Assembly (NCBI GenBank): GCA_037074615.1
Contig: CM073557.1
Location: 9,564,501 to 9,628,500, forward strand
Direction: 5' to 3'
DNA length: 64,000 nt
Origin: Leucaena leucocephala
Taxonomy: Eukaryota; Streptophyta; Magnoliopsida; Fabales; Fabaceae
Positions 36,335 to 47,181 of this stretch are shown here, in pieces (the first letter of the stretch is position 1; the number at the start of each line of letters is the position of its first letter). The position numbers and the translations under genes were made by a program. The notes under the pieces were generated by a model that was not told the DNA's origin, made no database searches, and saw only the letters and a program-made list of their open reading frames with translations.

Positions 36335-36477
36335 GGTCACTCCACTGGAATTTACATGGTGAACAGTACTCGCTAAGAGTAAAATTCTAGATTGAGTAAT
36401 TTGACTTCAATAGCCTTAGAAGTGGTTCATTATGCTACCGTTTGGTCCCTAAGACATATGAAAATGAGGATATTTCA

Positions 36478-36515
36478 TCTAGCAGGGATGCTATAAAGGC
36501 TATCTAGACACTCAT
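36478..36515 (-). pseudogene. 38-bp piece of the Athila-like RT between two insertions
   Basis: Includes the TCTAG duplication on its left and CTCAT on its right. On the minus strand it reads NECLDSL, which fits the RT block just downstream of the catalytic FMDD motif. It is all that separates two independent type B insertions in one gene. Confidence 0.7.
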
Positions 36516-39369
36516 TGTCATATCCTGATTTTTAGGCCTAGAAGTATACATATGATGTTGAGGGACTAAACAACAAGTGAAAGATTAGGGACTAAATTGT
36601 AAATAGTGAAAGTCCCTAGGGGTATAATGGTCATGCTAAAGAAAGAGAGGGACTAAACTGAAAAGTCTAAAAGTCCCAAAGCCAAAAATAAAAGTAGATA
36701 CAAATTATGGGCCATTAAGTGTGATTATGAAAAGTTGAGGGATTAAAGTGAAATTTCCAAAAGTTTCCAAGGGCAAAATTATAATTATAGAAAGTTCAGC
36801 AATAAAAGGCTTAGAACTACCCTGAAGCATTTCAGTCCTAAAATTCATCAGTAGATAGAGAAAGTTATGCTGATTAATCTAGCATGATACATAAATTTTA
36901 TTGATGTTACAAATAGCTAATATTTATTTGATAGTCTGAAAGTTATCTAAAATTTTTGTTCAATCCTATAGACCTCAAATATAAGTGAAAAGTTATAGGA
37001 AGGTGTGCCCTATAGTGCCACATGTCATAGATATGACATAACCTCAAAATGAGTTATATAGAGAAAGTTATTCACGTTTTAGGAAATTTTTACTGGAGTT
37101 TGAGAACACCAGCGATCCCATTATGAAAATTAGCAGTAAGTAAGTTATAACTGAATAAGCTCAGATGATGTCACAAAGAGGTCTATTTTGATGCTAGGCC
37201 TATGATATCAGTTTATTAGTTAAAAAAGGTCAGTGCCCAGAAATATGCAAAAAAAGTACGAAATGACAAAAATGCCCTTTGTTATAAAATAATTAAAAAA
37301 TGAGTGAATGGTAGTTTGGTCATTTGACTAGGGTTAGACAATTAAGGAAGGTTATTTAGATAATTGACCAAGGTCAGGAAATACTCTGGTAAAGTATGAA
37401 AAGACAATAATGACTATAGAATTATTCAAGGAAATAAAGAGTAACCAAGCGTATTTTGGTAATTTGCTAAGGATGTTTCTTGGGAATCTAGCCACCATAG
37501 AGCTTGAGCTTCATTAGAGGCCAAGATAGCATTCTAAGGGTCAAAAAAGTGGCCCAATGATTATGCTAGGTTTAGGTGGCATTAAAGTAGTAATTTAATA
37601 CTTTTTATAAAGTAAAGTTACCCGGGTAAAGATAAAACTAGAAAAAGTAATCAAATAAAGCTTTAGACTCATCCAGAACCATGAGATGGCATGAAAGGTG
37701 TCCTCATGGGACCCACAAGGTTCCACATGACATGAGTCTAGGGAAAGAAGAAAAAGCTAAGGACACATAGCATGATCTCAGCCGTTCATTTTGAGACAGG
37801 ACTCTGGAATTCTCTAGGAACATTTAGTGAGCTATTGAGGTGTCCTAAGGGCCCCACCATTGTGCCACCTAAGCATTTGTGATCTCCCATGGATGATGTT
37901 ATTTTGATGAGTCATCTAGGATGATTATGTCATTACGATGATGCAAGCAAGGCATCTTGAGGAAGCTAAGCAATCTGAGCCATTCATCCCGATTCGATCT
38001 AGATCATCAATTTTACCTCCTTTTAACTATAAATAGACCACCCCCTTTCCATTTCATTCCACAGTAAGAAGCAAGAAAGGAAGAGAAAGAAGAGAGAAAG
38101 AGAGAAAGAAAGAAAGTAAGGAAAAAGAAGGATTTATGGTAGAGCTAGGAGCAATCCAAGGAGCTTAGGGACTTGCCAAGCTTAGGAATAAGGTAAGTAA
38201 TTTATTATAGTCCCTGCTATAATAAATTAGAGGATTGTTCTGATGAATTTAATAGTTAGAATAAAGAAATATCTCTCTTGATAAGGTTAGCCGTGGATAT
38301 AAACAAAGTTAGGGGATTGTAAGATTAAGGGTTTTACTTCAAGTTAAGCATGAGTTAAGTAGAGCTATACTGATAAGATAATAATGAAGATATTATTATG
38401 CTATGTATATGCTTTGACCTATGAAAAGAAGGAACTTTAGAGTAAAGGCTAAGAGCTAGAGGAAAGGCTACATGTCAGGTAGTAAACTTATCCTAAACTT
38501 GTATGCATTAAATGTTATGCTTGATTGTGCTATGGCTTTGTTGAATTGTGTTGCCTATGTGCTTATGTTTGAAGCTCTGTTTCTACGATTACTTTGGCCA
38601 ATTTTATTTCATATGTAATATGGAAGCATACACATTACACAATGTTAACACTTTCATAAGCAAGCACCAGTATTTACATTAATGCATGTATTGTTTAGTA
38701 CCGTTTGCTACTGAGATTTCCCCAGAAATCTCACCCCTTCCATATCAATCCAATTATAGTAGGTCTTCTCAAGATGGATGAGATAAAGATGCATTAAGAG
38801 AAGTTAATAATTATTTAGTATGATTGATATGTGATTGATGTATGTATAATTAGTTACTAGAAATTGCCATTATGAACAGTAACTCGTGAGGAAACAATGA
38901 TAATTGAGCTATAATTATAAATAGTAAATGATAGTATAAATGTATGATATTTTACCAGTACGTAGTAGACATACCAATCTTCGATTTGATATATAGAATA
39001 TCTCATTTAGATATCTACGCATGGAGAAATGATTTTTTAAATTTGGGACCAAAAATGCTAGAACCAGGGGAAGGATTTTGAATGAATAGTAAACTTTGAG
39101 CATTGACTGGGTCAAGTAATGGTCAACAACTTATTTATTCCTAAAAGAGCATTAAGTTAGATTTGTGTAGCAATTTGAGCCACTTTATTTAAAGTTTTTG
39201 AGATTTAATTATGATTTTTTGAAATCAGGTCACTTCTCTGGAATTTGCACAGTGAACAGTACTCGGTAGAGTAAAATTCCATATTGTGTAATTTGACTTC
39301 AATGACATTAAAAGTGGTTCCAGATGATACCGTCTGGTCCCTAAGACATAAGAAAATAAGGATGTTACA
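36516..39369 (+). repeat. 5' LTR of the type B element
   Basis: 2854 bp, TGTCATATCCTG...AAGGATGTTACA. U3 is about 1.5 kb, roughly twice that of the two type B solo LTRs (about 0.77 kb). TATA box (TATAAATAG) near 38029, GA-rich leader at 38065-38120, donor AAG/GTAAGT at 38193 and acceptor-like GTCAG at 38478. Hairpin at 38713-38732. Confidence 0.9.
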
Positions 39370-39370
39370 T

Positions 39371-39384
39371 TTTGGTATCAGAGT
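39371..39384 (+). promoter_or_regulatory. Primer binding site of the type B element
   Basis: TTTGGTATCAGAG just after the LTR end TTACA. TGGTATCAGAG is complementary to the initiator-Met tRNA 3' end. Confidence 0.85.
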
Positions 39385-39387
39385 AAA

Positions 39388-39447
39388 GGGTTCTGGCTCA
39401 GAGCATAAGATTCTGGCACAGAATATAAGGTTCTGGTTTAGTAATGC
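39388..39447 (+). repeat. 20-bp tandem repeats next to the primer site
   Basis: Three units in register: GGGTTCTGGCTCAGAGCATA, AGATTCTGGCACAGAATATA and AGGTTCTGGTTTAGTAATGC. A partial TCTGGTTTAG follows. Confidence 0.7.
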
Positions 39448-39531
39448 TCTGGTTTAGTTAGACTAACCCCTTTAAACAAGTTAGAGATTTGAACTAAAAA
39501 TATTTCCTCCCTAGTATAAGATATAGAGATG

Positions 39532-42271
39532 GTGTTCTTGGTGTCAAAACGAAGCATTCTTGGTGTCAAAACGAAGCTTGGCATGTCATCTAAATGTATG
39601 TAAAATTTTATACATTTATTCCATCATTTACTATTTTTCATTACATCATGACCATCACTGCTTACATTGGTCATACAGCAACATTATGCATTCACATAAC
39701 ATATATACTATCCAATCCCTAGCTTTTCTTCATGCTTCATAATCCTCTTTCATAATTCATAAACCTGTGGGATTGGGATTGTATGGAAAGGGATGAGATT
39801 TTGGGGGAAATCTCAGTAGCAAACGGTACTAAACAATGCATGCATTAATGTAACTACTTGTGCTTGCTTGTGAAAGTGTTACTATTGTGTCATGTGCATG
39901 CTTCCATGTTACATATGAAATACAATTGGCCAAAGTAAACATATAAACAGAGATTCATACATAAGCACATAGGCAACACAATTCAATCAAGCCATAGCAT
40001 AATCAAGCATAACATTCAATGCATACAAGTTTAGAATAAGTTTACTACCTTGAACGCTTGACCTTCTTTCACCTTAACTTGCTTCTTTCTTCTCACATTC
40101 CTTGAACATATGGCTGCCTCTCTTGGAGCATACCAATAAATCCCTAACATCACATAATCATTCATCCATTACAATCTAACTTCCTTGAGCATTAAACTCA
40201 CTTTAACTAACATAACTTCTTCTTGAACATTAATCTCATTAACTTTCCTTAATCTTAACCAATGGACTTGGTCTTTGAATCAATTGATGCCTTGACTTTA
40301 CCCTACACAATTTCATCTTTTGAATCCATTTATGAGCTTAGAATCGTGAAATTCCATCTCCTTCATCACATGCTGTACAGAACCAAAACTGCACTCAATT
40401 ATTTCAAAAATTCTCATCTTTATTCCAATGCTTCCCATACTTATTTTCTCTACTTCATCCCACACAAGTTTTTATTTTAAAACCATTGGAAGCATCAAAA
40501 TCATGAAATTCCAATCACTGTTCATGTGTGCGAATAGTCACAGAGCAGGGTTTTAAAATCTACAACTTTGGAATTTCAATGCTTTCAAGGTTCAAAACCT
40601 TTCTAATCCTACATAAAATCATCATCTAAGTCAAGAATATTAACTTGATTCAACAACCAATCTCTTAATTAGCTTGTTTAAGCTTTGATCATATGTTTCT
40701 AACTTTAATTTCTTCTTTCCCCTTCATCTAAGGTTGTTGGGCAACATAACCCCTTAGAGAAAACTCAACTTTTCTCCCATGAAAACCCTAAGTTCAAGAT
40801 CCCAAATCAAAGGAAAATAAGCTAGGATAGATTGTTTACCTTTAATCTCTAGCTTTCTTAAACTTTGGAACCTCGAATCTTCTTTGTCTTGGCTTGAGTT
40901 TTCATTTTGCAAGAGTTTCCCCAAGGTCTCACAAGGCCATGGTTTTGGGCAGAATGAGGGTGTATTTATAGCCAGAATCCAAGAAAAATCAATGGCCAAG
41001 ATTGATTTAGTTACTATTTGATCTAAAGGCTCATATTTAATCTTGGATTTTACTTTTTCATAAAATAATAATTATGACATCATATGGGACAGCTCATGGG
41101 ACACCTAAGAGGGCTAGGTGGCGTTCTCATAGTGTAAGGAAGCTTCTAGAAAAATTCCAGTTCAATCCGGTAGCGATCGAAGCAGTTTCACAACAACCAG
41201 ACTGTTTTCTATTCTGAATTTTTCTATAATATACCAGCATATGTATTATGTCCTAGAAATTAATGTCTATGCTTTTCATACCCTTTACATGGTTATATTG
41301 AGTATTTATCTTCCATCCATTCCTTGAGAAATGACCAAAATACCCTTGGTGTCCTTTCTTACACTATATTGACCCTAAGGGCATAATCGTCATTTTACCC
41401 CTCTTTATACTGCCTCAGGGTGTATCTGGGCTCAACTAATCATATTTATACCATGTACCACGTTTTTAGCCTATCTCAGGTGACCAAAATACCCTTCATC
41501 CATCTCTAGTATAATCTGGGCATCCAGGGGCATTTTCATAATTTTGCACTTTTTCTGGACACTGGCCCCTTCTACTGATGGACTGGTACCCTGGGTTTTG
41601 GGCCCTTCTTAGCATTTTCTTGGGCCTATATATGAGGTCATCTGATCTCCTTCTATCCAGGCTTATATACAGATAAATTCTATTATCGGATCACAAGTGT
41701 TATTTAACTCCCGTCACAATTCACTATTATGGGAATAACTTTTTATACAGGACTTCTTCCGGGGTTCTATCCAATTCATAACATCTAACACTGTAGGGCA
41801 CACTTTCCTATAATTCCCCTCCTTATATCTGATGTCCATGGAATCTGATAAAAATTCAGATAACTTTTAGACTATAAGATAATTTTCTGCTGTCTAGAGC
41901 CCTAATAAAATTTCTGTATCATGCCAGATTAACCAACGTAACTTCCTCTATTTACTGATGGAATATGGGACTGAAAAACTTCTGGCAGTTATAACCCTTT
42001 TCGGGCTGATTTTTTATAATTACAATTTTCCATTGAACTTTTTACTTAATTATATTTAAGTCCCTTAACTTTTAGAAATTACCACTTTTGGCCTAAATCT
42101 TATTTCTACTTTCACTTGTTGCCTTTAACCTTTTCTACTTTTCATTTTAGTCCTTCTCTTCCTTAAAGAATCATCTAACCTTTATTATTTCTTCTGATGT
42201 TCGTCATAATCCTTTCCAAGCCTCTTTCCACTATCAGTACTATACGGATATGGAAAAATTAGGATATGACA
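39532..42271 (-). mobile_element. Truncated type A LTR (-)
   Basis: The right end GGATATGACA is intact; the first 400 bp or so of the left end are missing. It begins with a tandem duplication of about 23 bp (TTCTTGGTGTCAAAACGAAG occurs twice, 39538-39580). Hairpin at 39795-39814, TATA on minus near 40960. No target duplication is expected because the left end is deleted. Confidence 0.85.
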
Positions 42272-42370
42272 TATGTAGTCTTGCAATATGTTTGTCAGGC
42301 ATTATGCATGTTAGAGTATGTGCTCCTATCTAGCAGTAAAGTAAGGAAAGAAAGAATAATGGCATACTCT

Positions 42371-44475
42371 GGTAGTTTGGTCATTTGACAAGGGTTAGAC
42401 AGTCAAGGAAGGTTATCTAGATAATTGACCAGGGTCAGGAAATACTCTGCTAAAGTATGAAAAGACAATAATGGCCCTAGAATTATTTAAGGAAATAAAG
42501 AGTAGTCAAGCGTATTTTGGTAATTTGCTAAGGATGTTTCTTGGGAATCTAGCCACTAGAGTGCTTGAGCTTCATTAGAGGCTAAGATAGCATTCCAAAT
42601 GTCCAAAAACGTGGCCCAATGATTATGCTAGGTTTAGGTGGGCATTAAAGTAGTAGCTTAATACTTTTTCATAAAGTAAAGTTACCCGGTTAAAGATAGA
42701 ACTAGGAAAATTGATCAGATAAAGATTTAGACTCACCTAGAACCATGAGGTGGCATGAAAGGTGTCCTCATGGGACCCATAAGGTGCCATATGGCATGAG
42801 TCTAGTGAAAGAAGAAAAAGCTAAGGACACATGGCACGATCTCAGCTGTTCATTTGGAGACAGGACTCTAGAATTCTCTGGAAACTCTGAGTCAGTTGGT
42901 GAGGTATTCCTAGGGCCACCATTACGCCAACTAAGCATGTGAGGTGTCCCTTAGATGATGTCATTTTCATGAGTCATCTAGGATGATGTCATCATGATGA
43001 TGCAGGAAAGGTTTCTTGAGGAAGCTAAGCGATTTGAGCCATTCATCGCAATTCAATCTGGACCATACATTCCACCTCCTTTCAACTATAAATAGACCAC
43101 CCCCTTTCCATTTCGTTCCATGGTAAGAAGCAAGAAAGGAAGGGAAAGAAGAGAGAAAAAGAGAAAGATAGAAAGAAAGAAAGAAACAAAGAAAGAAAGA
43201 GAAAGAAAGAAAGAAAAAAAGGGAAAAGAAGTAGTTTTGGTGGAGCTAGGAGCAATCCAAGAAGTTTAGGGACTTGTCAAGCTTAGGAAAAAGGTAATTA
43301 ATTTATTGTAGTCCCTATTATAATAAATTAGAGGATTGTTTTTATGAATTTAATAGTTAGAATAAAGAAATATCTCTCTTGATAAGGTTGTCGTGGATAT
43401 AAAGAAAGTTAGGGGATTATAAGATTAAGGGTATTACTTCAAGTTAAGCATGAGTTAAGTAGAGCTATACAGATAGGATAATAATGAAGATATTTTTATG
43501 CTATGTATAGGCTCTGACCTATGAAAATAAGGAACCTTAGAGTAAATTCTAAGAGCTAGAGGAAAGGTTACATGTCATGTAGTAAACTTATCCTAAACTC
43601 ATATACATTGAATATTATGCTTAATTGTGCTATGGCTTTGTTGAATTGTGTTGCCTATGTGCTTATGTTTGAAGCTCTATTTCTATGATTACTTTAGCCA
43701 ATTATATTTCATATGTAACACGGAAGCATGCACATTACACAATGTTAACACTTTCACAAGCAAGTACCAGTATTTACATTAATGCATGCATTATTTAGTA
43801 CCGTTTACTACTGAGATTTCCCCAAAAATCTCACTCCTTCCATATCAATCCAATTACAGTAGGTCTTCTCAAGATGGACGAGATAAAGATGCATGAATAG
43901 AAGTTAATAATTATTTAACATGATTGATATATGATTGATGTATGTATAATTAGTTGCTGAAAATTGCCATTGTGAACAGTAACTTGTGAGGAGACAGTGA
44001 CAATTGAGCTGTAATTAGCAATAGGAAATGATTGTATAAATGTATGATATTTTACTAGTATATAGTAGACATACCAAGCTTCAATTTGATATATAGCATG
44101 TCTCATTGGGATGTCTACACATGGAGATATGATTTTTCAAAGTACCAAAAATACTAGAATCAGGGGAAGGATACTGGATAAATTGTAAACTTTGAGCGTT
44201 GACTAACGTTGACTGGGTCAAGTAATGGTCAACAACTTATTTTTTCCTGAAAGAGCATTAAGTTATATTTTTGTAGCAATTTTAACCACTTTATTTCAAT
44301 TTTTCTATATTTAGTTATGATTTTTTGAATTCAGGTTACTTCTCTGGAATTTGCACAGTGCACAGTACTCAGTAGAGTAAAATTTCAGATTATGTAATTT
44401 GACTTTAATGACCTTAAAAGTGGTTCCAGATGCTACCATTTGGTCCCTAAGATATAAGAAAATGAGGATGTTACA
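42371..44475 (+). repeat. 3' LTR of the type B element, U3 truncated
   Basis: Begins at GGTAGTTTGGTCATTTGAC, matching about 37308 in the 5' LTR, so roughly 790 bp of U3 are missing. TATA near 43087, hairpin at 43813-43832, end GAGGATGTTACA. Confidence 0.88.
43138..43222 (+). repeat. GA/GAAA-rich simple repeat in the LTR leader
   Basis: Imperfect AAAG and AAGA runs just downstream of the TATA box. The same place is GA-rich in the other type B copies (32035-32100 and 38085-38120), and the run is longest here. Confidence 0.75.
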
Positions 44476-45190
44476 GTCATCAAATGAATTGCCATATAGA
44501 GTAAAATCATCCATGAACATATCCATGCATTTTCCAATGAAATTAGCAAATATAGAAAGCATACAACGCTAAAATGTGCCCAGAGCATTACACAAACCAA
44601 ATGGCATTCTTTTATTGGTATATGTACTAAATGAGCATGTAAATGTAGTCTTTTTTGGGACCCTCAGATCTATTAGAATCTAGAAATATCCTGAATACCC
44701 ATCTAGGAAGCAATAATAGCTTTTCCCTGCTAATCTCTCAAGCATTTGGACAATAAAAGGCAAGAAAAAGTGATCTTTCTAAGTAGAATCGTTCAACTTC
44801 CGATAATCAATACAAACCCTCTGTGAATTTTGCACTATAGTAGCTATCAATTCATTATTCTCATTCTTTACTACTGTCAGTCTTCTTTTTTTAGGCACCA
44901 CATGTATAGGAGATACCATTCGCTATATGAAATAGCATATATGATTCCTGCCTTTAACAATTTATTAATCTCCTTCCTAACCACATCAGAGATCAATGGA
45001 TTTAATCTTCTTTGGGGTTGTTTAATTGGCTTGGAATCTTCACTTAGCAAAATCCTATGAGTGCAAATAGTGGCATCTATCCCTTTTATATAAGCTAATT
45101 GCCAACCTAAGGCCTCTCTATTATTTTTAAGCACACTTAATAACCTAGACTCTTCACTATCAGTTAAAGAACTGGAAGTTATTACTAGCA
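44476..45190 (-). pseudogene. Athila-like RT, N-terminal part
   Basis: A 104-residue open stretch (44877-45191) starts MLVITSSSLTDSEESRLL and contains HRILLSEDSKPIKQPQRRLN, the conserved block ahead of Athila/gypsy RT. Further left are the fingers and palm region in broken frames, then the 83-residue open stretch 44311-44562, whose genuine part is CMDMFMDDFTLYGNSFDD. FMDD corresponds to the catalytic Y-X-D-D. Residues past about 44476 in that stretch come from the inserted LTR. The C-terminal RT lies at 30931-31215. Confidence 0.88.
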
Positions 45191-46250
45191 AATTTTTAGT
45201 CTAGCTCAAGGTAAGTATACTTTAGGTTAGAAGGTAAATCTTTTAACTCTAATTCTGGGGGTTGGACAATAGAAGGGATCAAATGGGAAAATCATTTAAA
45301 TTAGAAATACTCCCTTTTGTAGATCCTTGGAGGTTACTTATATTCAGCTTATTAGGATATTACATCTTCCCTGTAATCTTATCAGGAGTTACACCACGCT
45401 TAAGTTGGTATACAACTGTAATATAGTTGAGATCAGTTTGTTCATTCATGCATCATTATTTGAAATCAAATCATTTAAGAATCTTAAAGTATGAGAGGTA
45501 ATTGGTGAATGTGAGTGAGGGTAAGTAGAGTTAGAACATATTGGCACTTTAACCAAAACAATAGAATGTGAAACTGAAGGAATCTGAGATTCATTGGCTG
45601 TGTTTTCCATTTCTAGTCGCAACGTCTCAGGCTTATCTTCAACTTCTTGTCGTGACTCAAACTGACAATGAGTGTCTCTGAAATGTTTGGTCATGACGTA
45701 GTAGTCATTTAGTCATGACTTGGGATCATAGAGGGTCTCTTTCTCAACATCCTGATATTTAGTCATGACTTCATCATCTACACATTGTGACTTAACATCT
45801 CAGGAGTTATTTGTCATGATCAAATAGTCAATGTATCGTGACTCTATTGCACAGAGAATATGTTCCTCAATAGGTTTATATCGGTCATGACGTTGAGGTC
45901 TTGATATTGCGACTTGTGGTCACACAAACTCGACCCCTATTTGTTTGTTCTTCTTCCAACTTCCGCAATGTCTTGTGTTCCTATAAAATCACTCACAAAT
46001 TTCTTTCCAAAAATATTATCACTAGAGAATGATGAAATGGTATCAAAGTTAGATGGGAATGAGAAATCTTTGGAAACTGAAAGCATGCTATTCACATCAA
46101 AACAATGAAAACATGATGCATTGCTTCCATAAGAGCAAGAAAAAGAATAAATAGAGGAAAGAGATTCAAAATAGTTATCATAAGCACTCAAAGATGAATT
46201 TGAATCCTCATGCTCCTGAAATGCTTAATGGAAAATCTAGTAATTATGCA
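45191..46250 (-). pseudogene. Athila-like gag-pol linker region
   Basis: Directly upstream of RT the minus strand reads DLPSNLKYTYLELD (about 45200-45245), matching the LPSNLKYAYL block before Athila RT. Further upstream are two open stretches (45446-45694, 82 residues; 45937-46191, 84 residues, Ser/Phe-rich) with no domain that I recognise. An aspartic protease motif is not visible. About ten GTCGCGAC-type boxes crowd 45616-45913. Gag proper is absent. Confidence 0.6.
45616..45926. repeat. Paired GTCGCGAC-box cluster, linker copy
   Basis: Boxes start at 45616, 45649, 45690, 45712, 45762, 45784, 45813, 45835, 45884 and 45906. Four adjacent pairs have a 22-bp step: 45690/45712, 45762/45784, 45813/45835 and 45884/45906. 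Most read GTCATGAC, the fully CpG-decayed form. CACAGAG follows the 45835 box after 7 bp. Confidence 0.6.
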
Positions 46251-46506
46251 ATATAGGATTATACTTATCGTGTAAACTCAATTCTTTTGTTGTTGATCCA
46301 ATCGTTCTAACACTAACTACGTAGGGTTTAGAGGAATCCTAGGTTCCTCTAGTTGTGGGTTCCTTCGTGTTCTTACCGTGTTGTTAACTTATCTAAACTG
46401 TGAGAGGGAACATATAAGTAAATATCATAACTAATATTTCATTATTTTTTAAACTTGTATTTATAAAAAAAACATTAGAGTTTATCATTTACATTGCATC
46501 TACTTC
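46251..46506. other. Unassigned sequence
   Basis: 256 bp between the last Athila-like ORF and the CACTA end. I see no motif or ORF. It may be the upstream edge of the Athila-like element or a third repeat. Confidence 0.4.
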
Positions 46507-46530
46507 CACTACTAGAAAAAAGGCCTACAA
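46507..46530 (+). repeat. CACTA terminal inverted repeat (left)
   Basis: CACTACTAGAAAAAAGGCCT. The next about 250 bp repeat short words such as TAACAGCAGTT and CGTTAAAG, typical of subterminal transposase-binding repeats. Confidence 0.85.
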
Positions 46531-47181
46531 TAGCAGTTAAAAGTGATATTTCAAGGCGATTTTTTGACCAACGTGAATTTTATCGACGTTGTAAGTATAT
46601 ATTTTAACAGCAGTTAATAAACCACAATGAAATGTAAAATGTTAATGGAAGTCTTTTTCAAAAATCACCGTTAAAGTTTCATAATGTTACGGCAGTTTTC
46701 CTGGTAACCCTTATTACAATCTTTACTTTTAACAGCAGTTTTAAAACAATCATCGTTAAAGACATCATTTTAATTTTTGTTCTTTTCCATGTTTCATTTA
46801 ATTTTCCCTTCAAAATCGCCTTACATTTACCATAGTCAAGACAGACTATAGGTAGCAAAATATCAAATAAGCAATGTAAAATTCAAAATTAAATGTTAAT
46901 AAATAATAATAAAGTAATTCAAATTCTTAATCATACATACAATAAACCAAATATTGTAATATATATACATAGAAATTGTACAATCATATATACACAGAAA
47001 TAGATGATTGATTAAAGCATGTTCAGAAGTATGGTTTTGCCAAATAATCCATCATTGAGTGGATTCGCTCATCTTTATAACTCATGTTGTTATCTAACAA
47101 CTACAAGTTATAAGTAATAGGTAAATATTCAAGATGTTTATAAATTGAAAATGTCACTAAATATTGATCACTTCATACCTT

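Larger units (their letters stand above)
31216..36477 (+). mobile_element. Type B solo LTR (+) with a nested type A LTR
   Basis: Starts TATCATATCC (G of TG mutated), ends GAGGATATTTCA, with perfect target duplication TCTAG (31211-31215 and 36478-36482). TATA box decayed to CTATAATTAGG near 31981. G-box CACGTG at 31719-31724. Donor GAG/GTAAGT at 32158 and acceptor-like TGCCAG ending at 32432. Hairpin at 32677-32696. Net length without the nested LTR is about 1.9 kb. It sits inside the Athila-like RT gene. Confidence 0.9.
36516..44475 (+). mobile_element. Type B element (+), internally deleted, with a nested type A LTR
   Basis: 5' LTR 36516-39369, primer site, a short internal remnant, a nested truncated type A LTR (-), a second internal remnant and a 3' LTR lacking most of U3 (42371-44475). 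Target duplications are CTCAT (36511-36515) and GTCAT (44476-44480), differing at one base. The internal remnant near 42272-42345 matches, in reverse, about 53150-53230 of the complete long-LTR copy, so types A and B belong to one family. Confidence 0.85.
25593..46250 (-). mobile_element. Athila-like Ty3/gypsy element, 5' end missing, with two large insertions
   Basis: From left to right on +: 3' LTR (25593-27063), purine tract, long spacer, integrase, RNase H, then an RT gene cut by insertions 31216-36477 and 36516-44475, and the upstream linker to about 46250. The Athila/Tat group is indicated by RT text such as LNFKKCHFMVDHGIVLGHF, by the QPQRRLNP block before RT and by the long non-coding region after integrase. 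No 5' LTR, primer site or gag is seen; the sequence beyond 46250 is of other origin. All genes are broken. Confidence 0.85.

Noticed and set aside
31216..44475. A single 13-kb insertion in the Athila-like RT
   Set aside because: The outer flanks TCTAG and GTCAT do not match. An internal TCTAG at 36478 and CTCAT at 36511 show two separate insertions with RT sequence between them.
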